NCBI RefSeq assembly: GCF_003977685.1
Contig: NZ_RYZH01000007.1
Span: forward strand, 62,001-126,000
Reading direction: 5' to 3'
From: Tautonia sociabilis
GTDB taxonomy: Bacteria; Planctomycetota; Planctomycetia; Isosphaerales; Isosphaeraceae
DNA: 64,000 nt
Part shown: positions 37,731 through 48,020 of the stretch, piece by piece
Numbering within the stretch: position 1 is the stretch's first letter
How the letters are laid out: every line of letters starts with the position of its first letter
Made by a program: the position numbers and the translations under genes
Notes under the pieces: generated by a model
The model's database searches: none
What the model saw: the letters and a program-made list of their open reading frames with translations, nothing else
What the model was told of the DNA's origin: nothing

Positions 37731-37885
37731 CTCCGCCGGCCCTCGGCGCCCGGGGCCCGGCCCTCCTCCGCCGAATTGCCCTTGATCGGCCGCGATGAGG
37801 GGGGATATAACCGCCGAAATTCCACCGAGATCCGGCCGGGCTCCCCCTCGGGGGGGGGTCGGCCGCGCCGAAGGACCAATCGCTC

Positions 37886-38662
37886 ATGGCCGCCGACGCA
37901 TCTTCCCCTCCCGGTTGCAGGGTCGACTTGACGGGCCAGGTGGCCCTGGTGACGGGGGCCTCCCGCGGGATCGGCCGCGCGATCGCCGAGCGGTTGGCCG
38001 CATGCGGGGCGTCGGTCGCGGCCGTGGCCCGCTCGGTCGAGGGCCTCTCGGGCACCGTCGAGGCGATCCGGGCCGCCGGGGGCACCGCCGAGCCGTTCGC
38101 CGGCAGCGTCGCCAGCTCCGACGAGGTCAACCGGATCGTCGGCGAGGTCGAGGCGAAATTCGAGAAGGTGCACGTCCTGGTCAATAATGCCGGGATTACC
38201 CGGGACGGCCTGATGCTCCGCATGGAGGACCAGGCGTTCCGGGAGGTGCTGGAAACGAACCTCTTCGGCGCCTTCTACTTCACCCGGGCCGTGGGCGCCC
38301 TGATGATGCGGCAGCGCTACGGGAGGATCGTGAACATTTCCAGCGTCGCCGGCCTGATGGGCAACCCGGGGCAGGCGAACTACTCGGCGAGCAAGGCCGG
38401 CCTGATCGGCTTCACCCGCACGGTGGCCCGGGAGCTGGCGAGCCGGAACATCACAGTCAACGCCGTGGCCCCCGGGTTCATCGAGACGGACATGACCGAC
38501 GTGCTGCCCGAGAAGATCAAGGAGATGGTCAAGGAGCACGTCCCGATGAAGAAATTCGGCCAGGTGGAGGACATCGCCGACCTGGTCTGCTACCTCTCGG
38601 GGCCCGGGGCGCGATACCTGACTGGCCAGGTGATCGCCGTCGATGGCGGAATGACCTCGTGA
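37886..38662 (+). CDS. fabG: 3-oxoacyl-ACP reductase FabG
   Basis: 258 residues, classical SDR. TGASRGIGRAIAE binds NADPH, NNAGITRDGLMLRM is the FabG-specific NNAG block, and Y166/K170 (YSASK) with the upstream ISSVAGLMGN Ser form the catalytic set; the C-terminus GQVIAVDGGMTS is typical. It reduces 3-oxoacyl-ACP in chain elongation. Starts ATG GCC GCC GAC with a 16-residue extension before the Rossmann start. Confidence 0.93.
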   Translation: MAADASSPPGCRVDLTGQVALVTGASRGIGRAIAERLAACGASVAAVARSVEGLSGTVEAIRAAGGTAEPFAGSVASSDEVNRIVGEVEAKFEKVHVLVNNAGITRDGLMLRMEDQAFREVLETNLFGAFYFTRAVGALMMRQRYGRIVNISSVAGLMGNPGQANYSASKAGLIGFTRTVARELASRNITVNAVAPGFIETDMTDVLPEKIKEMVKEHVPMKKFGQVEDIADLVCYLSGPGARYLTGQVIAVDGGMTS

Positions 38663-39024
38663 CGGGCCGGCGCCCATGATCTGAACACCCCGGGACTTGC
38701 GCCGATCCCCCGCGGGGGGCCAGGCAGTGTAGACAATCCGGGGGCCGCCTGATAAGGTGTTGCCCTCGGGGTCCCTCGATTCCGTTGCGGCTGACCCCGC
38801 GCCTCCGGCCGGTGGACGGAGGCCCTGCGGGGCCGTCTCGGGGCGAGGCCGGAGGCTCGCCCCGGCCGACCGGCCCCGTTCCGGTCCGTCCACCCCCCAC
38901 CGTCTTCCTCATCATCGCCTTCGAGCCAACCGCCAACCCTACCTGCCGGCAGCCGGGCCGTTGCCGCCCGTCCAGGGAAGGACGCGGGCCGGCCGATGCC
39001 CCCCGAGACCAAGGAGGTCCGCCC

Positions 39025-39258
39025 GTGTCGATCGAAGAACGCGTCGTCGAGATCGTCAGCGAGCAGATGGGAGTTGCCAAGGACCAGATCAAGCGCGAGA
39101 CCGAGTTCATCAAGGACCTCGGCGCTGACTCGCTGGACACCGTCGAGCTCGTCATGGAGTTCGAGGAGGAGTTCGACATCCAGATCCCCGACGAGGAGGC
39201 TGAGAAGATTCAGACCGTCGGGCAGGCGATCGACTACATCCAGGAACACAGCAAGTAA
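39025..39258 (+). CDS. acpP: Acyl carrier protein
   Basis: 77 residues, GTG start. The acidic helical protein carries the phosphopantetheine serine S36 in [18 protein letters not shown]. An almost perfect ribosome site AAGGAGGT lies at 39011-39018, 6 nt before the GTG, which fixes the start and fits the very high expression of ACP. The 362-nt gap 38663-39024 before it has a possible promoter, TAGACA (38730-38735) and GATAAG (38751-38756) with a short 15-nt spacer, so acpP-fabF may also be transcribed separately. Confidence 0.95.
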   Translation: MSIEERVVEIVSEQMGVAKDQIKRETEFIKDLGADSLDTVELVMEFEEEFDIQIPDEEAEKIQTVGQAIDYIQEHSK

Positions 39259-39378
39259 CCCCGGCCCGCGCTCGCCTCCCCTCGCAGGCCGAAGCAGGAC
39301 CGGCGGAGGCGTCGCCGCCTCGCGACGCATCGCCGCCGGCCCGCCGAGTCGAGCCGCATCGAATCGAGACCGAAGCTC

Positions 39379-40623
39379 ATGTCGCGCCGCGTCTTCATCA
39401 CGGGCTTGGGGGTCGTCACCGGGCTGGGGGAGACCCTCGAGGACTTCTGGTCCGGGCTGCTGGAGGGCAAAAGCGGCGTCGGACCGCTGACCCTCTTCGA
39501 CACCTCGCAGTTCAAGGTCCACTTCGGCGGCCAGGTCCGCGACTGGGATCCCGACGCCCGCTTCGGCCACAAGGAGGCCCGGCGGATCGACCGCTTCGCC
39601 CAGTTCGCCCTGGTGGCCGCTGAGTCGGCCGTGAAGGACTCCGGGATCGACTTCGCCGCCCCCCCGGTCCCACCGGAACGCTGCGGCGTGTTCATCGGCT
39701 CGGGCATCGGCGGCCTCAACGAGTTCGAGGAGCAGCACCGCAACCTGATCGAGAAGGGCCCTCGGCAGATCAGCGCCTTCACCATCCCCAAGCTGATGGT
39801 CAACGCCGCCAGCGGCCAGATCTCCATCAAGTACGGGCTGAAGGGCCCGACCTCGGCCATGGCGACCGCCTGCGCCAGCGCCGCCAACGCCATCGGCGAC
39901 GCCTTCAAGGCAATCCAGGCCGGCTGGGCCGACGTGATGGTCACCGGAGGCTCCGAGGCCGCCATCACCCACATGGGACTCGGCGGCTTCGCCTCGATGC
40001 GTGCCCTCTCCACCCGCAACGACGACCCCCAGCGCGCCAGCCGCCCCTTCGACAAGGACCGAGACGGCTTCGTCCTCGCCGAAGGAGCCGGTGTCCTCAT
40101 CATCGAGGCCGAGGAGGTCGCCCGGGCCCGGGGCGCCCGCGTCTACGCCGAGCTCCTGGGCTACGGCATGTCGGCCGACGGCACGCACATCACCGCCCCC
40201 GACGAGGAAGGCCGAGGCGCCGCCCGAGCCATGCGGATGTGCCTGGCCGACGGCCGATGCAACCCCGAGCAGGTCGGCTACATCAACGCCCACGGCACCA
40301 GCACGGGTCTGGGCGACCTGGCCGAGACCAAGGCCATGAAGGCCATCTTCGGCGACCACGCCAAGAACGGCCTGATGGTCTCCAGCACCAAAAGCCACCT
40401 GGGCCACCTGCTCGGCGCCTCGGGAGGCGTGGAACTGGTCGCCTCCGCCCTGGCGATCCATCGCGCTGCCCTGCCCCCGACGATCAACCTCGACGAGCCC
40501 GGCGAGGGCTGCGACCTCGACTACATCCCCCACACCGCCCGAGAGGTCCGCGTCGACCGGGTCATGTCCAACAGCTTCGGCTTCGGCGGCCACAACGCCA
40601 GCCTGCTCATCGGCCGCGTCTGA
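39379..40623 (+). CDS. fabF: 3-oxoacyl-ACP synthase II (FabF)
   Basis: 414 residues, thiolase-fold condensing enzyme that extends acyl-ACP with malonyl-ACP. Catalytic Cys165 (TACASAANAIG), His305 (NAHGTSTG) and His340 (KSHLGHLLGA) form the KAS II Cys-His-His triad. Length matches FabF. Last gene of the cluster, followed by a terminator hairpin. No fabH (the initiating enzyme) is in the window. Confidence 0.95.
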   Translation: MSRRVFITGLGVVTGLGETLEDFWSGLLEGKSGVGPLTLFDTSQFKVHFGGQVRDWDPDARFGHKEARRIDRFAQFALVAAESAVKDSGIDFAAPPVPPERCGVFIGSGIGGLNEFEEQHRNLIEKGPRQISAFTIPKLMVNAASGQISIKYGLKGPTSAMATACASAANAIGDAFKAIQAGWADVMVTGGSEAAITHMGLGGFASMRALSTRNDDPQRASRPFDKDRDGFVLAEGAGVLIIEAEEVARARGARVYAELLGYGMSADGTHITAPDEEGRGAARAMRMCLADGRCNPEQVGYINAHGTSTGLGDLAETKAMKAIFGDHAKNGLMVSSTKSHLGHLLGASGGVELVASALAIHRAALPPTINLDEPGEGCDLDYIPHTAREVRVDRVMSNSFGFGGHNASLLIGRV

Positions 40624-40630
40624 CCTCCCC

Positions 40631-40662
40631 GGGGATCGGAGGAGCCTTTCCTCCGATGCCCC
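40631..40662 (+). terminator. Terminator of the fatty-acid cluster
   Basis: GGGGATCGGAGGA (40631-40643) pairs with TCCTCCGAT-G-CCCC (40649-40662; one bulged G), loop GCCTT, starting 7 nt after the fabF stop. Confidence 0.55.
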
Positions 40663-40906
40663 TCCCTCGGCGAGCGGCCCTCCCTCCCTTCGCTCCTCCC
40701 TCCGGCCCGGATCCCCTCGCGTTCGGATCCGGGCTCCCCGATCCGCCGACCCCCACGCTCCCATCCCGCCGACCCGGCAAGGGTGAAGGCCCTCCTCGAT
40801 CGGACGATCAGGAGGGCCTCGGCGCGGTTCCGGGTCGTCGAGGCCGGGGCCCGGGGCTCCACTTGGCCTCCGGTTGTCCCCCCGGCCGACCGGGCCTGCC
40901 TCCGGA

Positions 40907-41248
40907 TCACCTCGGCCCGGAGCCGGCTCCCCCGCCGTGGCGATGGTCGCGACGGCGGTCGAGCACCTTGCCCACCGCGTGGCAGGCGCGGTGGGCCGCG
41001 TGGTCGATCGCCGCCGCCAGTTCGGATCGGGTCGCGTCCACGACCACCGGCTCCTCGGCCGGCAGGTTCACGACAATGCGACAGCGCATGTCATCCCCGC
41101 CCCGGGGTCCGTTCTCGTCGGAAACGAAGACCGTGACGCGGTCGACCCGCCGGGCGAACCGATCCAGCGCGAAGCCAAGCCGCCGTTCGATATGGGACCG
41201 GGCCTCATCGTCGAGCCGCCCCCGGCCGTGTCGAATCTCCAGCTGCAT
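40907..41248 (-). CDS. Ribosome hibernation factor HPF/RaiA family
   Basis: 113 residues. The S30AE fold is recognisable: MQLEIRHGRGRLDDEARSHI at the start, a central RVDRVTVFVSDENGPRGGDD beta strand region and DLRAAIDHA-type helix (SELAAAIDHAAHRACHAVGK), then a basic tail. Such proteins bind the 30S subunit and silence ribosomes in stationary phase. It is a short-form family member lacking the C-terminal dimerisation domain. It is followed on the same strand by thrS gene's end 252 nt upstream in transcription order; the gap shows no clear element. Confidence 0.75.
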   Translation of the reverse strand: MQLEIRHGRGRLDDEARSHIERRLGFALDRFARRVDRVTVFVSDENGPRGGDDMRCRIVVNLPAEEPVVVDATRSELAAAIDHAAHRACHAVGKVLDRRRDHRHGGGAGSGPR

Positions 41249-41500
41249 GTGCCCCCCGATCGTCTTCGAGGCGCGCCGGCAACGGCCGGTCCCCGACGAG
41301 GGTGATGCCCCGCTCCCGGCGCTCGGGTCAGAAGAAGATTAGGTTAAACACTCCCGGCGCGCCCCCCGGGAGCAACATCCGCCGCCGGCTCCGACCAATC
41401 CGGAGGACGCACCCTCTCCCTCTCCCCGAGCCAGGGGAGTCGGGCCGCCGCTCCGTTGCCCGGCCCTGGGGAGCGGACGGCGGCCGAGGATCGGGCCCGC

Positions 41501-43678
41501 TCAGTAGGCGTGCTTCTCGCCCTGATCGGCCGGAGGGACATCCTCCGGAGGGGAGAGGGGGGAGGCGGCCTGTCGGATCGCCCGGGAATCGGCCTCGGCT
41601 CGGAGCCGGGAGACGGCCTCGGCCAGCGTCATCGCGCCGAGGTCGCCGTCGATGCGGTCGCGGAAGGCGACGAGGCCGGCCTCGGCCTCCTTGGCGCCGA
41701 CGACGAGCATCACCGGGATCTTCTCGAGCTGGGCGTCCCGGATCTTCGCGCCGATCTTCTCCGGCCGGCGGTCGACCGAGGCGCGGAGGCCGGCGGCCTT
41801 CAGCTCGTTCAGCACGAGGTCGGCGTACTCGGCCACCTTGTCGGAGATCGGCAGCACTCGGACCTGCTCCGGGGCGAGCCAGAGGGGGAACGCCCCCGCG
41901 AAGTGCTCGATGAGGATCCCCATGAACCGCTCCATCGAGCCGAACGGAGCGCGGTGGATCATCACCGGCCGGTGCGGCTTGTTGTCCGGCCCGGTGTATT
42001 CCAGGCCGAAGCGCTCGGGGAGCAGGTAGTCGAGCTGCACGGTGCCGAGCTGCCAGCGGCGGCCGAGACAGTCTCGGACGACGAAGTCGGCCTTCGGGCC
42101 GTAGAAGGCGGCTTCGCCGACGGCCTCCTCGTAGGAGAGACCCATCTCGTCGAGCACCGAGCGGATGTCGGCCTCGGCGCGCTCCCAAACGGCGAAGTCG
42201 GCCCCCTTGAACTTGGGGTCGCTCGGGTCGCTCTTGGAGAGTCGGATCGTGTAGTCGGCCAGGCCGAGGCTCTCCAGCACGTACTGGGTCAGCTCCATGG
42301 TGGCCCGGAACTCGCCTCGGACCTGCTCCGGCGTGCAGAACAGGTGGGCGTCGTCCTGGGTGAAGCCGCGGACCCGGGTCAGGCCGGCGAGCTGGCCGGA
42401 CTGCTCGTAGCGGTAGACGGTGCCGAACTCCGCGAGGCGGACGGGCAGATCCCGGTAGCTGCGGGGGTGGGCGGCGTAGATCTGGATGTGGTGGGGGCAA
42501 TTCATCGGCTTGAGCAGGTATTCCTCGCTCACGCCGTGCTCCATCACGTAGCCGATCCGACCGGCGGCGTCGAGCTCCCAGTACTCCTTCTCCTCGATCC
42601 GGGCCTCCGCCAGCAGCACCTTCTGCGTGTCGTCGTCCAGCTCGCCGCGTTCCAGCCCGGCGACGAGCGCCATGGCCGGGTCGTTGAGCATCTTCAGGGT
42701 GGGGAACTGCGAGTCTCGGTAATAGGGGTAGTGCCCGCTGGTCTTGTACAGCTCGACCTTGCCGATATGAGGCGTATAAACAGGCTCATAACCTCGCTTG
42801 AGCAGCTCGTCCTTCAGGAACTGCTCGAGGATGCCCCGAACGATCGCCCCCTTGGGCATCCAGAGAATGAGGCCCGAACCGACCTTCTCCGACAGGGTGA
42901 ACAGCCCCAGCTCCTTGCCGAGCTTGCGGTGGTCGCGCTTCTTGGCCTCCTCGATTCGGGTGAGGAAGGCGTCGAGGTCCTTCTTGTCGAAGAAGGCGGT
43001 GCCGTAGAGGCGCTGGAGCATCGGCCCGTCGGCCTGCCCCTTCCAGTGGGCCGCGGCGATCGAGAGCAGCTTGAACGCCCCGACCTTGCCGGCGTGGGGG
43101 ATGTGCGGCCCTCGGCAGAGGTCGACGAACTCCCCCTGCCGGTAGAAGGAGAGGATGCCGTACTTGTGCAATTCCTGGTCGATGTGCTCGACCTTCAGGT
43201 CCTGCCCCAGGTCCTCGCAGAACTGGCGGGCGTCGGGCACGGGGAGGGTGAAGCGCTCGAAGGGCTCGGCGAGGGCGACGATCTGCCGCATCTCGGCCTC
43301 GATGGCCGGGAAGTCGTCCTCGGAGATGGTCCGGGAGCCGGGCAGGTCGATGTCGTAGTAGAAGCCGGTCGCGGTGGTTGGGCCGAAGGCGAGCCGGGCG
43401 CCGGGGAAGAGGCGGAGCACGGCCCGGGCCATGACGTGCGCCGTCGAATGCCGGAGCACGTCGAGGGCCTCGGGATCCTTCGGGGTGAGAACGCGGAAGG
43501 GGATCGGCCCCCCATCTTCGGCTTCGAGGGGGCGGTCGAGGTCGACCACCGTGCCCTTCGCCTCGGCGGCGACGGCGGCCTCGGCCAACCGTTTGCCGAT
43601 CGAGGCGGCGACGTCCCTCGGCCGGACGCCCTCGGGGAACTCCTTGACCGAACCGTCCGGCAACTGGATCTGGACCAT
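41501..43678 (-). CDS. thrS: Threonyl-tRNA synthetase
   Basis: 725 residues, longer than the usual 640 owing to a Ser/Pro-rich C-terminal tail. TGS domain (1-65, [17 protein letters not shown]), the second additional domain with its HxxxH zinc-type motif ([12 protein letters not shown]), the class II catalytic core ([26 protein letters not shown]) and the C-terminal anticodon-binding domain ([14 protein letters not shown]). It charges tRNA-Thr. Starts at 43678 with MVQIQLPDG. Confidence 0.95.
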   Translation of the reverse strand: MVQIQLPDGSVKEFPEGVRPRDVAASIGKRLAEAAVAAEAKGTVVDLDRPLEAEDGGPIPFRVLTPKDPEALDVLRHSTAHVMARAVLRLFPGARLAFGPTTATGFYYDIDLPGSRTISEDDFPAIEAEMRQIVALAEPFERFTLPVPDARQFCEDLGQDLKVEHIDQELHKYGILSFYRQGEFVDLCRGPHIPHAGKVGAFKLLSIAAAHWKGQADGPMLQRLYGTAFFDKKDLDAFLTRIEEAKKRDHRKLGKELGLFTLSEKVGSGLILWMPKGAIVRGILEQFLKDELLKRGYEPVYTPHIGKVELYKTSGHYPYYRDSQFPTLKMLNDPAMALVAGLERGELDDDTQKVLLAEARIEEKEYWELDAAGRIGYVMEHGVSEEYLLKPMNCPHHIQIYAAHPRSYRDLPVRLAEFGTVYRYEQSGQLAGLTRVRGFTQDDAHLFCTPEQVRGEFRATMELTQYVLESLGLADYTIRLSKSDPSDPKFKGADFAVWERAEADIRSVLDEMGLSYEEAVGEAAFYGPKADFVVRDCLGRRWQLGTVQLDYLLPERFGLEYTGPDNKPHRPVMIHRAPFGSMERFMGILIEHFAGAFPLWLAPEQVRVLPISDKVAEYADLVLNELKAAGLRASVDRRPEKIGAKIRDAQLEKIPVMLVVGAKEAEAGLVAFRDRIDGDLGAMTLAEAVSRLRAEADSRAIRQAASPLSPPEDVPPADQGEKHAY

Positions 43679-43862
43679 CGTTCGCTTCGCCCGACCGCGC
43701 CCGGCCGGCCCTGGAGACGACGCCGCCGCCCCCTCCGACCCACAACGCCGGCCCGGGGCGGCCCGTCAACTCGAATCGGTTTCCTCGACTCGGTAGACTA
43801 GCACGAGGGTTCGCGCCGCGTCCAGCGAGGCGGCGCGACGACCCGGGGCCCGATGGTCCAGC

Positions 43863-46800
43863 ATGGTGGAAGGACCGCCGGGCCGGGATCGTGAGCCTCC
43901 GGCTTGCCCGCCGGAGGCCCGAGGAGTGACCAGCGACGAACCGATCGACCCTGGCGCGACGACCGGCGGGCCCGATCCCCAGGAGGCCGGCCCGCTCCCT
44001 GCTGCCGGAGACGCCGACGCCATGTCTGATGCCGATGACGATGCCGCTCGCTCCGCCCTGTTCACCACGATCGCCACGATCGCCGATCTGATCACTCCCG
44101 CCCAGAGGGACGCCGCGCTGAGCACCTGGGCCGCCAACCCGGCTCGGTCGATCGGCGAGGTGTTGCTCGGCCAGGGGGTCCTGGACAAGACCGGCCTCGA
44201 GGCCGTCGAGACGATGGTCGAGGCCGTCCTCTCCCGACATGGCGGCGACCCGTCTCAGAGCCTCCTGGCCCTCTCGACCCCGGAGGACGATCGGCGGGCC
44301 GACTCCTCCTCGGTCGTCCCGGCCTCGGCGCCGGCCGACCCGAATGAGACGACGGTGTCCGGCCTCGATGCCAGGGGAGACGACTCGGACGCCCGGCCGA
44401 CCGGCCCCCGGTTTCGGTTCCTCCGGCCGCACGCCCGGGGAGGCCTGGGGGAGGTCCACGTCGCGATGGACGGGGAGCTGGACCGAGAGGTCGCCCTGAA
44501 GGAGATCCGGCATCGCTTCGCCGACGACCCCGCCAGCCGGGCCCGATTCCTCGTCGAGGCGAAGATCACCGGCAACCTGGAACACCCGGGGATCGTGCCG
44601 GTCTACGGGCTGGGCCGCCACGCCGACGGCCGGCCCTACTACGCGATGCGGTTCGTCCGGGGAGAGTCGCTCAAGGACGCCATCGAACGCTTCCACCGCG
44701 GCGAGGCCCGTCCGAAGTCGCCGGGAGACCGGGAGGTACGGCTCCGCAAGCTGATCGTCCGCTTCCTGGCGGTCTGCGACGCGGTCGAGTACGCGCACAG
44801 CCGGGGGGTGATCCACCGCGACATCAAGCCGGCGAACATCCTGCTCGGCCCGTATGGGGAGACGCTGCTCGTCGACTGGGGCCTGGCCAAGCCGATTGGC
44901 GCCCCCGGGCGGGAAGAGAGCATCCCGGTCGCCACCGGCGAGGGGCCGGAACCGGGTCCCGATCTCGACGCGACCGTGGCCGGGACTCCCCCTCCAACGC
45001 CGGTCCTGGCCGTCGGCTCGAACGCCAGCGACCACACCCGGCCCGGCTCGGCCGTGGGCACCCCGCACTACATGCCTCCGGAGCAGGCCCGGGGAGAGCT
45101 GGACCGGCTGGGGCCGTCGAGCGACGTCTACAGCCTCGGGGCCACACTCTATGCCCTGATCACCGGCTGCGCCCCGGTCGACGGCCAGGACCTGAAGACG
45201 GTGATCGATCGGGTCAAGGCCGGGCAGCTCGTCCCGGCCCGGGCGCGGGACCGGACGGTCGACCCGGCGCTGGAGGCGATCTGCTCGAAGGCGATGGCCA
45301 CCGACCCGGGCGACCGCTACCCCTCCGCCCGAGCCCTGGCCGACGACCTGGAGTGCTGGCTCGCCGACGAGCCCGTCTCCGCCCGCCGAGAGCCGGCCCT
45401 GGCCCGGCTCGGCCGCTGGGCAAGGCGACACAAACCCTGGGTGGCCGGCGGAGCGGCGGCGCTGCTGGTCGGCCTGGCCAGCCTCGGCCTCGTCGCCAAG
45501 GCCCGCCTCGACCGCGAGGCCGCTCGGCTCGACCGCGCCAAGGCGCTGGCCGAGGCCCTCGCCTCCAACATGGAGGCCGAACGCGCCCAGGCCCAGGCCA
45601 AGGCCGCGGCGCTGGAGACGAGATCGGCCCAACAGGCCGAGCGGATGCAGCGCTACTACGCCCTGGTCGACCGCCTCCGTCGCCGGGCCGCCGACCCCCG
45701 CCCCGGCTGGACTTTTGACGCCCTGGACGAGCTCCGCCAGGCCTCCTCGCTCCGGGCCGATGCCGGCGACGACGCCGGGGAAACCCTCCGGACCCTCGCC
45801 GCCGCCGCCCTGGCCGACTTCGACGCCCGGCCCTCGATCCCCCTGTCGCCGGGCCTGAACCCCAGTTGCGTCGCCTTCAGTCCCGACGGCGGCACCATCG
45901 CCCTGGGGGAATTCAAGGCGCAGGCCTATCTGAGCTGCTCAGTCGCCCTGCTCGATCCGGGCTCCGGCTCGGTGTCGCGACGGCTCTCCTTCCCCCCCTC
46001 GATCCCCTTCCAGATCCGCTCCCGGGTCCAGGACGGCTCCCGTCGGCTCGCCTTCGGCCCGGAAGGCCGCTGGCTGGCCGTGGGCACCCGGAGCGGCATG
46101 GTCCACCTCTGGGACCTCTCCCGGGACGCCCCCCGTCCCCTCCACAGCTGGGAAGCCCATCCCGAGGAAGTCGAGGGCCTCGCCTTCGGCGCCGCTGTCG
46201 CCGACGAGGGCCAGGTCCCGGCCCTCTTCTCCTGCGGCAAGGACGGCTCGCTCCGGCGCTGGTCGCTGGCCGAGGGGAGTCCTCCCCCCGATTCCCCCGC
46301 CGACTCGTTCGAGCCCGGCCCTCGCGTGCGAGACGTCGCCTTCCACGAGGAGGCCGGCCTGGCCTGCCTCTCGGACGGAACGCTCTACCGCCTCGACCCC
46401 GAGACGCTCGACCCCATTGCCGAGTTCCCCGGGATCGAGGGGAGCCTGCTGGCCTGGAGCCCCGACGGCCTGACGCTGGCCGCCGGCTCGGGCCGAGAGC
46501 TCGTCCTCGTCTCCGCTCAGGACGGCCAAGCCTTCCGACGCCTGGTCGACCCCGCGATCTCGGCCGCTCACCGGGGATCGCCCAGCGGACTCCGCTTCCA
46601 CCCGTCAGGCTCGGTCCTGGTCTCGAGCTGCTCCAGTGACGACGACCGGCGAATCAAGTTCTGGGACACCAGCACCGGACGCCTGCTCGGCTCGCATCAC
46701 GACGCCGAAGGCGCCGGCTACGGTCCGATCGACGTCGCCTTCGACCCCCGGGGCGGTCTCCTGCTGGCGACCAGCCACGACCGGGCGCTGACCTTCGACC

Positions 46801-47789
46801 TCCGGGAACACCCCGCCTTCGAGGCCGTCGCCCTCAGCCCCTCCCCGACCCTCGCGCTGGCGGTTTCGCCCGACGGCCGCGTGTTGGCCCGGCTCAGTCA
46901 GGCCGGGGAATCGATCCGGGTGGACGTCCGGGAGCTCCCGTCCGGAACTCCCCGGTGGTCGGTCGACGCTCCGGCCGACCCGTCGGGCTCGGGGGGCGTT
47001 CCCAGCCTCATCTTCGCTCCCGGGGGAGACCGGCTGGCGAGCTGCGGCGAGGGCCCCGGGGCCTTCCTGTGGGACATCGGCACTCCCGAGCCTTCGAGGA
47101 TCTTCGAGGTCCCCTCGGCCGGCTCGCTTCGCTTCTCCGAGGACGGCCGGCGGCTCTGGGCCCTCGTCGACGGGGGAGAGCGGCTCGTCTCCTGGAAGCT
47201 CGACGGCGACGGCCGGTCCCTCTCCTGGAGCGACACCGCCGCCGCCATCCTTCGGGGGCTCGACGAGCTCACCAGCCTCGAGGTCGCCGACCCCGACCTG
47301 CTGGTCGGCGGCCGGGATGGGCTGACCCGAGCCCTGCGTCGGGAGGGGGACTCGCTCTCCCTGGCCTTCCAGTGGGACCATCACGACGGCCCGGTGAACG
47401 CCCTGGCCGTGCTCCCCGGGGTCGGCCTGGCCGCGGCGGGGACCCTGGGGGGATCGATCATCCTCTTCCGCCCGTCCGACCGCCGGGACGGCTCGACCAT
47501 CGCCGACGCCCACCCCGAGGGCGTCTCCCGCCTGGCCTTCGCTCCCGACGGCTCGATCCTCGCCTCGGGAGGGGTCGATGGCCGGGTCCGCCTCTGGAGC
47601 CTCAAGGGGGAAACCCTCCAGCCGATCGCCTCGCTCGGCCCCGCGTCCGGGCCGATCCGGGCGCTGGGGTTCCTCCCCGACGGTTCGTCCCTCGCCGCTT
47701 CGGCCGACGGCGAGCGTGCCATCCGGCTCTGGCGGCTCGACCGGCTCCGAGCCTCCTGGGAAGACCTGGGCCTCGATTTCGGAGACTGA
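43863..47789 (+). CDS. Membrane Ser/Thr protein kinase with WD40 repeats
   Basis: 1308 residues. Kinase domain about 178-500: GGLGEVHVAMD loop, VALKEIRH lysine, HRDIKPANILL and a DWG in place of DFG (LVDWGLAKP), a substitution common in planctomycete kinases; GTPHYMPPEQA activation segment. A transmembrane helix at about 522-545 is followed by a coiled-coil piece (LASNMEAERAQAQAKAAALE) and a C-terminal beta-propeller of WD40 repeats (about 650-1300). The kinase faces the cytoplasm and the propeller probably the periplasm. ATG at 43863 is used; GTG 43926 is possible. Confidence 0.87.
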   Translation: MVEGPPGRDREPPACPPEARGVTSDEPIDPGATTGGPDPQEAGPLPAAGDADAMSDADDDAARSALFTTIATIADLITPAQRDAALSTWAANPARSIGEVLLGQGVLDKTGLEAVETMVEAVLSRHGGDPSQSLLALSTPEDDRRADSSSVVPASAPADPNETTVSGLDARGDDSDARPTGPRFRFLRPHARGGLGEVHVAMDGELDREVALKEIRHRFADDPASRARFLVEAKITGNLEHPGIVPVYGLGRHADGRPYYAMRFVRGESLKDAIERFHRGEARPKSPGDREVRLRKLIVRFLAVCDAVEYAHSRGVIHRDIKPANILLGPYGETLLVDWGLAKPIGAPGREESIPVATGEGPEPGPDLDATVAGTPPPTPVLAVGSNASDHTRPGSAVGTPHYMPPEQARGELDRLGPSSDVYSLGATLYALITGCAPVDGQDLKTVIDRVKAGQLVPARARDRTVDPALEAICSKAMATDPGDRYPSARALADDLECWLADEPVSARREPALARLGRWARRHKPWVAGGAAALLVGLASLGLVAKARLDREAARLDRAKALAEALASNMEAERAQAQAKAAALETRSAQQAERMQRYYALVDRLRRRAADPRPGWTFDALDELRQASSLRADAGDDAGETLRTLAAAALADFDARPSIPLSPGLNPSCVAFSPDGGTIALGEFKAQAYLSCSVALLDPGSGSVSRRLSFPPSIPFQIRSRVQDGSRRLAFGPEGRWLAVGTRSGMVHLWDLSRDAPRPLHSWEAHPEEVEGLAFGAAVADEGQVPALFSCGKDGSLRRWSLAEGSPPPDSPADSFEPGPRVRDVAFHEEAGLACLSDGTLYRLDPETLDPIAEFPGIEGSLLAWSPDGLTLAAGSGRELVLVSAQDGQAFRRLVDPAISAAHRGSPSGLRFHPSGSVLVSSCSSDDDRRIKFWDTSTGRLLGSHHDAEGAGYGPIDVAFDPRGGLLLATSHDRALTFDLREHPAFEAVALSPSPTLALAVSPDGRVLARLSQAGESIRVDVRELPSGTPRWSVDAPADPSGSGGVPSLIFAPGGDRLASCGEGPGAFLWDIGTPEPSRIFEVPSAGSLRFSEDGRRLWALVDGGERLVSWKLDGDGRSLSWSDTAAAILRGLDELTSLEVADPDLLVGGRDGLTRALRREGDSLSLAFQWDHHDGPVNALAVLPGVGLAAAGTLGGSIILFRPSDRRDGSTIADAHPEGVSRLAFAPDGSILASGGVDGRVRLWSLKGETLQPIASLGPASGPIRALGFLPDGSSLAASADGERAIRLWRLDRLRASWEDLGLDFGD

Positions 47790-48020
47790 GCGGTCGGGGG
47801 GCCCACCCCCGAGGTCCCCGCAGGCCGCACGGCTTGCCCCTCCTCCCGACTCGCGGCCGACCGTCACGAGCGGAGCCCGATCCGACACCGCCCCCCCCGC
47901 CCGGCTCGGGAGCCGAGCCGTCCTGGCCGATGATTGTCCGGCGACAGGATGTTTCGTCCCCGAGGCCGGGCGGTCGGTTCGCCCGCACCGGGACCAGGTC
48001 AATCGGAGGAGCGCCGTCCC

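Noticed and set aside
43926..47789. GTG at 43926 as start of the WD40 kinase
   Set aside because: Possible, but the ATG at 43863 gives a continuous acidic leader; neither has a clear ribosome site, so the longer form is kept and the doubt noted in the entry.
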